NCBI RefSeq assembly: GCF_036345995.1
Contig: NZ_CP107796.1
Coordinates: 3,844,001 to 3,908,000, forward strand
Direction of reading: 5' to 3'
Length of the DNA stretch: 64,000 nt
DNA from: Streptomyces sp. NBC_00557
Lineage (GTDB): Bacteria > Actinomycetota > Actinomycetes > Streptomycetales > Streptomycetaceae
Shown: piece by piece, positions 52,500 to 61,986 of the stretch
Numbering within the stretch: position 1 is the first letter of the stretch
How the letters are laid out: the number at the start of each line of letters is the position of its first letter
The notes under the pieces: generated by a model
Databases searched by the model: none
Seen by the model: the letters and a program-made list of their open reading frames with translations, nothing else
What the model was told of the DNA's origin: nothing
Position numbers and translations under genes: made by a program

Positions 52500-53246
52500 G
52501 TGCGTCCTCGGACGATCGCCGTCATCCTGGCGGTAGCCATCGGACTCGGCCTGCTGACCGGTCGGTTCGTCCTGCCCGCGCCCTCTGCTCCGGCCACCCC
52601 GAGGGGGACGCCAGGCGCTGCGGCGTCCTCGCCGGGCAACGGCTCTCCGGCGCCGAGGCCCGCGAGCGGACCCATGACGAACCGGCACTTGCTGACGGCG
52701 GCCGAGTTCCGGAAGGTGGGTCTCTCCAAGCGCATCTACGTGCGGGATCGCGTCGGAGACGGCAACTACGCCAACGCGACCTGCACCGGCGAGAAGACCC
52801 TCGGTGAGACGCTGGGAGCGTACGGCGCGCACTTCCGCGGCTTGGTGACGAGCAAGGACACAGGCCCCGGCGACCCTACCGAGGCGGCGGACATCGACGA
52901 CCAGGTCGCACGCGAGGTCGCCGACGACGCCGGCAGCCGCGCACTGGCTCAGAACTACGCGGAACGCCTGCTGCTGGAGGAAGTGCCGTGCCAGAGCGAG
53001 CCCGCCACCCACTGGGTCTACGGGCCGACGCACACGATCGACGTCGCTGCGGACATCACCGCGAGTTGGATGGGTGTGTACGGCGGCGACCTGAACACCA
53101 CGGGGACCGCGCCACGAGGCAAGGAGCCGTGTGGAGGCGTCGCCGTACTCCGCAACGGCACGCACTACGGGGTCCTGGAGATCGATGCCTGCCTGGACAC
53201 GGCTGCGATGACGCGGATCGTCCGTGCGGCCGTGACACGGCTCTGA
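52500..53246 (+). CDS. Exported protein downstream of the sigma factor (paralogue 1)
   Basis: A 248-residue protein with an N-terminal membrane anchor/signal (IAVILAVAIGLGLLTGRFVL), a Pro/Ala/Gly spacer, then a compact domain: MTNRHLLTAAEFRKVGLSKR, ALAQNYAERLLLEEVPCQSE, THWVYGPTHTIDV, GGVAVLRNGTHYGVLEIDAC. The Cys residues may form disulphides. It is related to the next gene by the pattern GHTITV..GGVAV...H.G..E. GGGAGG precedes the GTG. Function unknown; probably a sigma-regulated cell-surface sensor. Confidence 0.65.
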   Translation: MRPRTIAVILAVAIGLGLLTGRFVLPAPSAPATPRGTPGAAASSPGNGSPAPRPASGPMTNRHLLTAAEFRKVGLSKRIYVRDRVGDGNYANATCTGEKTLGETLGAYGAHFRGLVTSKDTGPGDPTEAADIDDQVAREVADDAGSRALAQNYAERLLLEEVPCQSEPATHWVYGPTHTIDVAADITASWMGVYGGDLNTTGTAPRGKEPCGGVAVLRNGTHYGVLEIDACLDTAAMTRIVRAAVTRL

Positions 53247-53382
53247 GACCGTCCCCGCCCCACCAGTGGACGTGATACGGGTCACATCGATCGCGGAGAT
53301 CGCGATCCAACATCTCCGCTGCCCCCGGCATCTCCCAGATGTACGACGACGCCAACCGCGTCGCGACCAGACAGGAGATGAG

Positions 53383-54078
53383 ATGTCCGACAACCAGGCA
53401 GCCCGCAGGAAGTCCGCGCGTCGCGGCCGTACCGCAGGAACAGCCGCCGCCGTCGGTGCCGCCCTGATGGCGGTCGGCATCGGCGCGCTTCCCGCCGCCG
53501 GCGCGGACACGAGTTCTGCGAGCCGGCCGGCGACCGCCCTTGCCGCCGCTGCTGCCGGACCCGGCCTCGGTTCCGCCGCCCTGATGCAGAGTGACGACTT
53601 CTTCCAGCAGGGCCTGGCGCCGGTCCGCGCGACGGTGGACCTGACCGGGAAGCAAGCTCTCTCGGCATGCTCCGGCGAGGAGACGATGCGCGAGCTGACC
53701 AAGGGGAAGGCCGCCGCCTATGCCGACGTGACCTGGACCTTCGACACCAAAGGCACCTTGCTGACCGAATCCGTCGCGGACGGTGCCACCGGCGCATCGG
53801 CGGCCTCGTACGCGAAGCAGCTCGACAAGCTGGTGCGCGGCTGCCAGAACGAGCCGCGGGGTCACTGGTACTACGGCAAGGGGCACACGATCACCGTCAA
53901 GGCCGGCGAGGGAAGTTGGTACCCGGCCTTCAGCGGCGACGGCAAGGTTGCCGGCGGCGTCGCGGTGATCCGCAGCGGCCACCGGTTCGGCATCGTCGAA
54001 CTCACCGGTCAGCCCAGCGACGACCCCGGCTACATGGAGGGCATCACCGCCGGTGCCGTCAACCGGCTGGCCGACTGA
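53383..54078 (+). CDS. Exported protein (paralogue 2)
   Basis: A 231-residue protein with a twin-Arg-like basic start (RKSARRGRTAGTAAAVGAAL), a signal ending LPAAGADT, then LMQSDDFFQQGLAPVRATVD, SACSGEETMRELTKGKAAAY, GHWYYGKGHTITVKAGEGSW, GGVAVIRSGHRFGIVELTGQ. It is a paralogue of the preceding gene. ACAGGAGATG supplies the ribosome site. The region upstream (53280-53382) could hold a sigma-specific promoter. Confidence 0.68.
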   Translation: MSDNQAARRKSARRGRTAGTAAAVGAALMAVGIGALPAAGADTSSASRPATALAAAAAGPGLGSAALMQSDDFFQQGLAPVRATVDLTGKQALSACSGEETMRELTKGKAAAYADVTWTFDTKGTLLTESVADGATGASAASYAKQLDKLVRGCQNEPRGHWYYGKGHTITVKAGEGSWYPAFSGDGKVAGGVAVIRSGHRFGIVELTGQPSDDPGYMEGITAGAVNRLAD

Positions 54079-54466
54079 TCTGATCCGGGCGGTTCCGGGA
54101 CCTGTTCACGTGGGTGCTGCCCCCGTCCTGGGACCGTCCGGGCCCGCTGATGAACGTCTGGTCGGCGTTCGGTGAGGCATGCGGCCGGTTTCGGAAGGCC
54201 GGCGGCCACCAGGGCCTCGTAGGTGGCCGCCGTGTCCTCGATGTGGAAGCCGAAGTGGTTCATGCCTGCACACTGGCGACGGCCTCGCCCGCGCCGCGCC
54301 CTCCACGTGCCCTGGTGAGCTCCGGGCGCACGTCGCCCGGCGTGAAGGCCCCGGGCGCGCCAACAACCACGAGCGGAGAATCCAATTCCGCTTGAGTGCC
54401 CCTCCCACCTGCAATGATTCGTGCCTGCGGATTGGCTCAATCGTCATGCTCTGGCATCATCCCGTC
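54079..54466. other. Intergenic stretch before the giant ATPase gene
   Basis: About 390 bp. It carries a broken glyoxalase-like fragment on the minus strand and, near the right end, TTGAGT-17 bp-TGATTC at about 54393-54421, a possible promoter for the ATPase gene. Confidence 0.45.
54168..54263 (-). pseudogene. VOC/glyoxalase-family fragment
   Basis: Minus-strand reading MNHFGFHIEDTAATYEALVA, AGLPKPAACLTER matches the second half of a VOC-fold protein, with no start region and loss of frame after it. Probably a remnant of a deleted gene. Confidence 0.4.
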
Positions 54467-57400
54467 ATGGGGAGATCGGGTGGGGACCTGAAGGCCTGGC
54501 TGTGCGGGCTCGACGATGTCGGGCTGCGTGAACTTCTCTGTGTTCCGGGTCCCTTGCCGCATTTGGCGAAGGTCCCCTCTCCCAGCAGGTCGGTTCGGTA
54601 CGGCAAGCGTGAACTTCTTGCCGCGCGCGCCTGGTTGGGCCGTGCCAATGTGCGCGACGTCAGGTTCGTGGCGGAGGCCGCGGCGAAGTTCGCCGGCGAT
54701 GTGCTGGCCGCCCGTGAGGACCTGCCCGCAGAGGGCTTCGAGGGGGCGGACCCCGAGGTTTTCGAGGCGCTGTTCGCCGCACTTCCGCCGGTGCTGGCCA
54801 CGTTGACGCTCCACGCGCTCGCTTCGGAGGAGGGAACGCCTCGGCAGGCGATGGTGGAGGAGCACTGGACGCGGTTTGCCGAAGCAGCAGCCAAATCGGT
54901 TGACGGGCCTGATCCAGAAGCGGATCAGGAAATGTCTCTGCGGGAGAAGAGCAACGGGGGAGGGGCCGTGGCCGAAGCAGGCAGCGAGAGCGGCCAGTGC
55001 GGACAGGAGATGACGGCCCTTTCCGATCCGGTTACGGCGTCGGTCCTGGAGAAGACGCTAGGAAGGCTTCGTCCGAAGGCAGAGGAGCTCAGCGGCCTGT
55101 TGCGGTCCACAGCTGAGGACGTGGACGACGGACGTGCCGTTCCGGACAGCGTGCTGGCACGTGTGGCCGAATGGAACAACGAGCGAGCGACTGCCGCGCA
55201 AGCGGCGCAGAAGGTCGGCCGGGGATGGCCGGAGGACAGCGGGTGGTCGCAGCTGCAGCGGGTTGTCGACGATCTGCGCGCCGAGGAGCAGAGGGCGGGT
55301 GAGCGGGCGAGCCGTATCGCCACGCTGCAGGAACAGCGGAAGGGGCTGCTGGCGACCCTGCGGATGATCGAGCAGACCGGTGGAGGGTCGCACGTAGACC
55401 CCATGCGGCAAGCGCTGCGGGCTCTGGACGAGCAGATCGCGGAGCTGGGAGGGGAGGCGGTCGGGACCGACCCGGAGGCCGACGCGGACGCGGTCCGGGT
55501 GCCGTCGCCCCGAACGGAAGACGAAGCCGCAGGGCAGACGCCCTCGCGCGGAGGTGCGCAGCCGGATGATGGGGAGGAGGAGGCGGCCTCGGCGACCGGC
55601 CCCGGGCCGCTCGACCTGGCTGAGCCGCCCGAGCTGCCCGTGACGCCCGAGCCGGCCGCCCCGTTCACGTCGGCCACGGCGACGCCCGCCGTGGAACCGG
55701 CCCTGACGCCCGAGGACGCCCCGGAGGAGGCGTGCCCCCGGCCGGACAGCCGCGTGTCGACGGAGCCGTCCTCCCGGCGGAGGATGCCCGAGCCGCCGAG
55801 GACCGGCACCGGGGGAACCGACGGGACCGGGCCCGAGACAGCCGCCGTGACGGTTTCCCCTCACACGCCTGTCGACCCGGCATCGGGGGAGGCGGACGAA
55901 GCGGACACGAAGGGACCCCTCGTCTGGCAGGGGAACCCGCTGTCCCCGGAGGGCCCTTCCGTCTCCCCGGTGGAGCGTCTGGTGCAGGCCGGCCGTTTCC
56001 AGGAGGCGTACTGGATGACCGTCGGCTCCGGGGAACCCTCCTACCGTGCCGATTGCCTCGCCTTCGCCGACGCTGCCTTCGCCACCGTCCTGCCGGAGGA
56101 CGGCACCGCGGTGATCTCCCGTTTCGGCCCCGACCTGGAGCAGCTCCAGAGCGACCGCCCCGCACTGATGGTGGCCGCGGTCGCCTCCGTCCGGGCGGGA
56201 CTCGTCGCGGGCCACCCGAACGACGTGCTGCTGCAGTGCGACCCTTGCGCCTCTCTCCCCGGTCCCTGGCGCCACCTGCTGGAGTGCGCGCTCGACATCC
56301 TGAAGCGTTTCCAGCCGCTGGACCCGGCGGCCCTGCGGTTCTCCGTCGACACGAACCCCTCGCTCACCCGCACCAAGGTTGCCCAGGAGGCTGCACGGCT
56401 CCGGGAGGAGGTGCCGAAGCTCAGGATCGGCTACGCGCGCGCCACCCAGGTGCAGAACCTGCTGATGCGCCACGACCAGCCGCTCGGTTTCGCCCTGCGG
56501 GCGATCGAGAACTGGGCCTCCGGCGCCGCCGAGCGGTCCGTGCTGGACGACGCCTGGCGGGTGTTCAGCAAGCGTGACGCGGCGGAACGGATGATCGAGG
56601 AGGCCGACGCGGCGATCCGCACCCCGAAGCAGGCCAAGGTGCCGATCGAGGCGAAGGCCCGGCGATCCCTGATCAGCCGCATCGACCAGGTGGTCACCCT
56701 GCTGGTCCAGGCGCGCGCCCTGGCCGCGTCGGAGGTCGAGGAACGCAGCGACACGGTGACGGACCTGGGCCACGCCCTGGCACAGGTCAGGGAGGAGGAA
56801 CCGCCCCCCGGCGTGGAAGGCGCGGCGCTGCTGCGCCTGCGGTGCTGGCTCGAGGGCCAGGACGCGCCGTCCGCCACGGGCCCCCGGAAAATCATCCTCG
56901 AGGGCTCGGACGAGACGGAGGACGGAAAGGAATACGGTTCGGACGGGTACGGGTCGGTGCCCGCCTTCTCTCGGGCGCTGCGCCCCGCCGCCGAGGCGCT
57001 GCTCGCCTCCCCCGACCTGCCGCGCACCCCCGAGGGCAAGCCGGATCCGGCCGCTCCCGGGTTCGTCGAGGCGATGGGCGCGTTGCTCGGGCCGGTGGAC
57101 GTACCGTCCGTGCTCCTCGCCTACGCCGAGCGCGGCGACCTGCACCTCGCGGACGCCCTGGTCGAGGCTCTCGGCCAAGGGCTCGTCCCCGCCGTCGGAA
57201 CGGACGACGGAATGCTGCCGGTCGACTGGCGGGTGCGGCGCGACACGCAGTGGGCGCGCTGGTCGTCGATCCGGGCAGAGCGGCACCGTGTGGCGTCAGG
57301 GCTGCTCGCGGAGCTGCGCACCCAGCAGAACCTGGACGTGGTCACCGAACGCGACCTGGTGGGACGTCTGGAGCAGTTGGAGCGGGCCGTCCCCGAGGGA

Positions 57401-60322
57401 GCCTTCCGCACCACGGTCGAGCGGATCCGCCGTCTGGAGGCCGAGCTCGAGGACCGAGTGCAGGCGCATGTGCGCAGGCTGCGCGGCCAACTGGAGTCGA
57501 TGAACCTGTCCGAGAAGGACCGTGACCGTATCCACGGTCTGCTGGAAGCGGGCGACACCGTCACCGCGGAGGAGTGCCTGGCGCTGCTGCGCAAGGGCGA
57601 CAGCCTGCCGGAGTGGAGCGGCGAGGCGCCGGGAGAGGATCTGGAACGTTTCGTCGCCGGGCTGGAGATCGTCACCCCCGTCAAGTCGGGTCAGCAGGGC
57701 GTTTCGGCACGTCCGTGGGCGGATGCCTACGCGGACGGGGAGCCGCTGACCGACACGGCGCTGGCCGGCCTGGAATCCTGGGACGCACTCGGCAGGCCAA
57801 CGACCCGCGGCGCGGAGTGGCAGAAGCACGTGCCGACCGTGCTGCGTCTGCTGGGGCTCGAGGGCCGTCCGCCCTCCCGCGACGACCAGCGCCAGGTGCG
57901 CGGCATCCTCCGGCTCAGCGCCAAGCTGCGCGCCGACGAGAGCGCGCCCGGCTATGTCGCGGATCTCGGCTCCGCGGCCTCCACCTACACGATCCTGGTG
58001 GTGACCGACGAACTGCGCGGCCGCAGTCCGCTGGAACTGCTCGACCGCAACGACACCGGCGCGTGCATCATCCTCTACCTCTACCCGCTGGGCATGGCGG
58101 GCCGCCGCAAGCTGGTCATGCACGCCCGGACGTCGTCGCAGCAGGCGCTGGTCGTGGACCCTGCCGTCTTCGGCTGGGTCGTGGCCCGGTCACCGCGCTC
58201 CTTCCGCGCGCTGCAGCGGGTGACCCTGCCGTGGACAGGGTTCAAGCCGTACACGCCGTTCGTGGCGGGTCTGGTGCCGCCGGAGGTCTTCTACGGCCGG
58301 AGCGAGGAGATGGCCGAGGTCGTGAACCCGCTGGGCGCCCTTTTCCTGTACGGAGGCCGGCAGCTCGGAAAGTCGGCGCTGCTCCGCAAGGTTGAGGCGG
58401 ACTATCCGTCGAGCCCGGAGCGCAAGGCCGTCTACCTGGACCTGAAGGCACGCGGGGTGGGGGAGGCCGAACCGGCCGAGCGGATCTGGCCGGTGCTCGC
58501 CGCGGAGCTGAAGCGGGTGGGCATCCTGGGGCCGAAGGTGTCCACCGCGATGCCGCCGGACCGGCTCGTGGAGCAGGTCCGGCGCTGGCTGGAGGAGAAT
58601 CCGGACCGGCGAGTACTGGTGCTGGCGGACGAGGCGGACGCCTTCCTGACGGCCGACTCCAAGGCGGTGCGCGGCGCAGGCGGCGATGGCACGTTCGCCA
58701 ACGTGGCGCGGCTGAAGGGGCTGATGGACAGCACCGACCGCCGCTTCAAGGTCATCTTCGCCGGTCTGCACCAGGTGCAGCGGTTCAGCAAGCTGTCGAA
58801 CGTGCCGCTGGCACATGGCCGTGAACTGCTGATCGGCCCACTCAAGCCGGCCGAGGCGCAGCGGCTGGTCGTCGGGCCAATGGCGGCGTTCGGGTACCGC
58901 TTCGAGCGGGCGGAGCTGGTGTGGCGAGTCCTCGCCGCTACCAACTACCAGGCGTGCCTGGTGCAGATCTTCTGCGAGCGGTTGGTCACCGCGCTGCGTG
59001 AGAAGCCGGTCGGCTCGGCGCAGTGGCCGATAACCGTCACCGAGGAGGACGTCCGGGCCGTGACGCGGTCGGCAGAGGTGCACCGATCCATCGCCGAGCG
59101 GATGAGGCTCACCATCAACCTGGAGGACCGCTACCGGGTGCTCGCCCTGGTGATCGCGCTGCGCAGCCATGCCGACGGCTTCCAGCGGGGCTACGACGCC
59201 GATGAACTCCTGCACGCGGCGAAGGCGCACTGGGAGGACGGCTTCCGCAGTCTGACCGCCAATGACGTGAAGATCTACCTGGACGAGATGGTCGGCCTGG
59301 GGTTGCTGACCCAGCAGGTCGGCGACCACCGGCGTTACGCGGTTCGCAGCCCCAACGTGGTGCACATGCTGGGCACCCTGGAGGACCTGGAACTGGAACT
59401 GGAACAGACCGAGTTCAGCCTGCCGTACGACTACAACCCGCGGTTCTCGCGGCGTCTGGTCGGGCAGGACCGCGAGGGGGTGCACCGTTACAGCCCGCTG
59501 ACCGAGCAGGAGTTGTTCCTCGCCACCAGCCCCGGACTCCGCCTGGTGTGCCTCACCAAGGCGCACGGGCCGAAGCTGGCCATGGACGCCGTCCGGTCCT
59601 ACGCCGAGGCGCGCGGGCTCGCCGTCTACAACGCGGCGCCGGACACGCTCGTCGACGTCCTGACCAAGGCCACCCGAGACCGGCTGCCGGGCGTGGTCGT
59701 CGCCGACCTCCGCTACCTGGGCATGGACAGTCTCACCGAGGCCCTGGAACGGTTCTGCCAGTACACGGCGATCTCCCGGGAGGACAAGAACCGTGCGGTG
59801 ATCGCCCTGGTGGATCCGCGGGCGCGGTCGGTACTCGACGACGAGCGGGTCACCGAGGTGATACGGCCTGCGCGGTGGAACGTGGACAGTCTTCGGGCGT
59901 GGCCGGAGTGCCCGTTCGACACCCCGGACAAGAGGAGCCGCCTGGTGGACGCGACGGGTGGCTGGCCGCATCTGGTGGAGCGCACCATCGATCTGGCGAC
60001 CCGGGGCGGGGCGACCCTGGAGACGGCCCTGCAGACGAGCAAGGCCGTGTACGACCGGGAGGAGGCTGCCCGCGGCCACCTGGAACGGGTTGAACTCGAC
60101 GTGCGGACCCTCGCCCTGCTGGGCACCTGGGTTCAGTACCTGGAGCCCGGTGAAGCGTCCACCCATGTGGACATCGCCGCGGTCACCGGTCTCACCATCG
60201 AGGAGACCTCCGAGTTCATCCGCAGGCTGGAAAACCACGGCGTCCTGGACGACGGGGAGGAGGGTTACGCCCTCGACCTGGTCACCTTCCGGGCACTGCA
60301 GACGGTGGAGCGCCAGGCGTGA
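54467..60322 (+). CDS. Very large P-loop (AAA/STAND-type) ATPase, about 1951 residues
   Basis: N-terminal helical region (LKAWLCGLDDVGLRELLCVP), then an acidic Pro-rich linker (residues about 300-490), a long helical repeat region with coiled-coil stretches, then the ATPase: VFYGRSEEMAEVVNPLGALF, Walker A LYGGRQLGKSALLRKV (about residue 1297), Walker B VLVLADEADAFL (about 1385), sensor region VIFAGLHQVQRFSKL, and winged-helix C-terminal segments (LTANDVKIYLDEMVGLGLLT, VTGLTIEETSEFIRRLENHG). The Orc/Cdc6- or STAND-like fold suggests a signal-transducing switch. It overlaps the next gene by 4 bp. Start: ATG 54467 or 54446; neither has a clear ribosome site. Confidence 0.75.
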   Translation: MGRSGGDLKAWLCGLDDVGLRELLCVPGPLPHLAKVPSPSRSVRYGKRELLAARAWLGRANVRDVRFVAEAAAKFAGDVLAAREDLPAEGFEGADPEVFEALFAALPPVLATLTLHALASEEGTPRQAMVEEHWTRFAEAAAKSVDGPDPEADQEMSLREKSNGGGAVAEAGSESGQCGQEMTALSDPVTASVLEKTLGRLRPKAEELSGLLRSTAEDVDDGRAVPDSVLARVAEWNNERATAAQAAQKVGRGWPEDSGWSQLQRVVDDLRAEEQRAGERASRIATLQEQRKGLLATLRMIEQTGGGSHVDPMRQALRALDEQIAELGGEAVGTDPEADADAVRVPSPRTEDEAAGQTPSRGGAQPDDGEEEAASATGPGPLDLAEPPELPVTPEPAAPFTSATATPAVEPALTPEDAPEEACPRPDSRVSTEPSSRRRMPEPPRTGTGGTDGTGPETAAVTVSPHTPVDPASGEADEADTKGPLVWQGNPLSPEGPSVSPVERLVQAGRFQEAYWMTVGSGEPSYRADCLAFADAAFATVLPEDGTAVISRFGPDLEQLQSDRPALMVAAVASVRAGLVAGHPNDVLLQCDPCASLPGPWRHLLECALDILKRFQPLDPAALRFSVDTNPSLTRTKVAQEAARLREEVPKLRIGYARATQVQNLLMRHDQPLGFALRAIENWASGAAERSVLDDAWRVFSKRDAAERMIEEADAAIRTPKQAKVPIEAKARRSLISRIDQVVTLLVQARALAASEVEERSDTVTDLGHALAQVREEEPPPGVEGAALLRLRCWLEGQDAPSATGPRKIILEGSDETEDGKEYGSDGYGSVPAFSRALRPAAEALLASPDLPRTPEGKPDPAAPGFVEAMGALLGPVDVPSVLLAYAERGDLHLADALVEALGQGLVPAVGTDDGMLPVDWRVRRDTQWARWSSIRAERHRVASGLLAELRTQQNLDVVTERDLVGRLEQLERAVPEGAFRTTVERIRRLEAELEDRVQAHVRRLRGQLESMNLSEKDRDRIHGLLEAGDTVTAEECLALLRKGDSLPEWSGEAPGEDLERFVAGLEIVTPVKSGQQGVSARPWADAYADGEPLTDTALAGLESWDALGRPTTRGAEWQKHVPTVLRLLGLEGRPPSRDDQRQVRGILRLSAKLRADESAPGYVADLGSAASTYTILVVTDELRGRSPLELLDRNDTGACIILYLYPLGMAGRRKLVMHARTSSQQALVVDPAVFGWVVARSPRSFRALQRVTLPWTGFKPYTPFVAGLVPPEVFYGRSEEMAEVVNPLGALFLYGGRQLGKSALLRKVEADYPSSPERKAVYLDLKARGVGEAEPAERIWPVLAAELKRVGILGPKVSTAMPPDRLVEQVRRWLEENPDRRVLVLADEADAFLTADSKAVRGAGGDGTFANVARLKGLMDSTDRRFKVIFAGLHQVQRFSKLSNVPLAHGRELLIGPLKPAEAQRLVVGPMAAFGYRFERAELVWRVLAATNYQACLVQIFCERLVTALREKPVGSAQWPITVTEEDVRAVTRSAEVHRSIAERMRLTINLEDRYRVLALVIALRSHADGFQRGYDADELLHAAKAHWEDGFRSLTANDVKIYLDEMVGLGLLTQQVGDHRRYAVRSPNVVHMLGTLEDLELELEQTEFSLPYDYNPRFSRRLVGQDREGVHRYSPLTEQELFLATSPGLRLVCLTKAHGPKLAMDAVRSYAEARGLAVYNAAPDTLVDVLTKATRDRLPGVVVADLRYLGMDSLTEALERFCQYTAISREDKNRAVIALVDPRARSVLDDERVTEVIRPARWNVDSLRAWPECPFDTPDKRSRLVDATGGWPHLVERTIDLATRGGATLETALQTSKAVYDREEAARGHLERVELDVRTLALLGTWVQYLEPGEASTHVDIAAVTGLTIEETSEFIRRLENHGVLDDGEEGYALDLVTFRALQTVERQA

Positions 60323-61842
60323 CGTACCCCACGGTGATCGGGCGGACGGCGCTGCCCGGTGTCCGGCTCCGGCTCGCCCGTCTGGCGCACGACCTGGAAC
60401 GGGGACGCAGTTGCCTGCTGTTGCTGCCCGCACGGCTGGTGGACGGGCCCGGGTCACCGAGCGAGGACCTGCTGGACGACGTGCTGCACGAGCTGGACGA
60501 CTACGTGCTGCTTCCTCCGGCCGGGACCGGCGACGCGGCCCCGCCCACGGCTGACGCCTGGCTTCCCTCACAGCGGGCGGCACCCGACACCGCCCGGTGG
60601 TCCGGCCTCGCCCCGGTCCTGGACTACGACGACGGACTCGGCGACCTGTTCGGATCCGCGCCGCCGACGGCGCCAGAACCGGGGGCGCCGCCGAGGCCCG
60701 GGTCAGCCTCGCCTGCGCCGCCGCCCCTCCAGGGCGGGCCGGGGCGGCAAGCCGGCGGCCCGTCCGAGGCGGAGGCGCTGGCCGGCCTCCTGGAGCGTCT
60801 CGCGAAGGAGGTGAACCTCCAAGGCGACATGGCGGACGGCGACGAGGAGGGGGACGTGCTCACCCGTCTCGTCCGATGCCGGAACGGCGAGCCCGAGATC
60901 AGGCCGGTGGTGGTCCGGGGATGGCGCGAGTCCGCGCCGTCCGCCACCGGCCATCTCCTGCGCCGCATGGTGGCGGTGACGAAGGAGGCCGGTCTGCCGC
61001 CGGGCCGCGGCCCACGGGCCTTGGTGGTCGCCACGACCGACGACCTGCCGCCCGGCCTGCCCGGCCAGCTCGTTCGCGAGGACGTGGCGGTCCACTGGTG
61101 GTGGGGCGTCACTGGCCGCCTGGACACCGCGACGGTGGTCGCCCTCTCCCGCCCGCCGCTCGACTCCTCCCTCGCCGGCAGGCAGCTCTACGAGGCCGTC
61201 GCCCAAGCCACCATCACGGAGATCTGCGGCCCCTTCCTCGACATCGCGTCGTCCTTGGCCGCGCGGTGGGCCGACGGCCGCCCGGAGACCCTGCCGGACG
61301 CCCTGCGCGAGGTGATCGAGGCCGGACCCGTCCCCGAGGCGTTCCTCCTGTCCGACCAGACCCTGGCCCGCGGCCCGGGCGCTCACCCCGACGAAACCCT
61401 GCTGCCCGCCTGGAACGCGGCCGCCGTTGAGAGCTGGGACGGCCGGCTCCGCCGTCACCCGGCCCACTTCCTGGACAACGAGCACGCCATGGCATCCCAG
61501 GTGTGGCTGGCCCAGAACCACGTGCTGCTCCCCCTGCTGGACGCCTCACGCGAGCGCTTCGCGGACGTCGTCCGGGCCAACGCGCGCCTCCCCCTGCAGC
61601 GCCTCGCCGAGCAGTACGGACCACGCCGCGACCTGGACGAGGGCGGCGTGCCGACGAGCACCCTCATCGAGACCATGGAGGTGGGCGCCATGTGGGGAGC
61701 CTTCCGCGACGGTGCTATTGCCCTGACCCAACGCGACCGCCGTCACCTCCGCATCCTCCGCGACGCCCGCAACCGGCTCGCCCACCGCACGCCGTTGGAC
61801 GGGGAGGGACTGCAGACGCTGATCAAAGAACTATGCCGGTAG
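60319..61842 (+). CDS. Partner of the giant ATPase with C-terminal HEPN-like motif
   Basis: A 507-residue protein from a GTG overlapping the ATPase stop (GTGA). N-terminus MTYPTVIGRTALPGVRLRLA and LLLLPARLVDGPG, a Pro/Gly-rich linker, then REDVAVHWWWGVTGRLDTAT and a helical C-terminal domain. The C-terminus reads LRILRDARNRLAHRTPLDGE, an R-x4-H HEPN nuclease signature (RNRLAH) near residue 486. HEPN domains are RNases used in toxin and abortive-infection systems. The pair therefore looks like a sensor ATPase plus RNase effector; this is inferred. Confidence 0.65.
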   Translation: MTYPTVIGRTALPGVRLRLARLAHDLERGRSCLLLLPARLVDGPGSPSEDLLDDVLHELDDYVLLPPAGTGDAAPPTADAWLPSQRAAPDTARWSGLAPVLDYDDGLGDLFGSAPPTAPEPGAPPRPGSASPAPPPLQGGPGRQAGGPSEAEALAGLLERLAKEVNLQGDMADGDEEGDVLTRLVRCRNGEPEIRPVVVRGWRESAPSATGHLLRRMVAVTKEAGLPPGRGPRALVVATTDDLPPGLPGQLVREDVAVHWWWGVTGRLDTATVVALSRPPLDSSLAGRQLYEAVAQATITEICGPFLDIASSLAARWADGRPETLPDALREVIEAGPVPEAFLLSDQTLARGPGAHPDETLLPAWNAAAVESWDGRLRRHPAHFLDNEHAMASQVWLAQNHVLLPLLDASRERFADVVRANARLPLQRLAEQYGPRRDLDEGGVPTSTLIETMEVGAMWGAFRDGAIALTQRDRRHLRILRDARNRLAHRTPLDGEGLQTLIKELCR

Positions 61843-61939
61843 AGACGCCTGCCCGACACAAGATTGAGGATGCCCTGCTGAGGGCGCGAGCCCTCGGAGA
61901 GGCGGGTGGGTGGGTGTCGCGTACCCGAGTGGGGGCTTT

Positions 61940-61975
61940 CGCCAGGTTCCGGCCTGGGCGGGGCGGAACCTGGCG
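61940..61975 (-). terminator. Terminator between the ATPase operon and the convergent secreted-protein gene
   Basis: CGCCAGGTTCCG and its perfect complement around a 12-nt loop; 12 bp past the stop of the minus-strand gene. Confidence 0.7.
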
Positions 61976-61986
61976 GGGGAGCGTCG

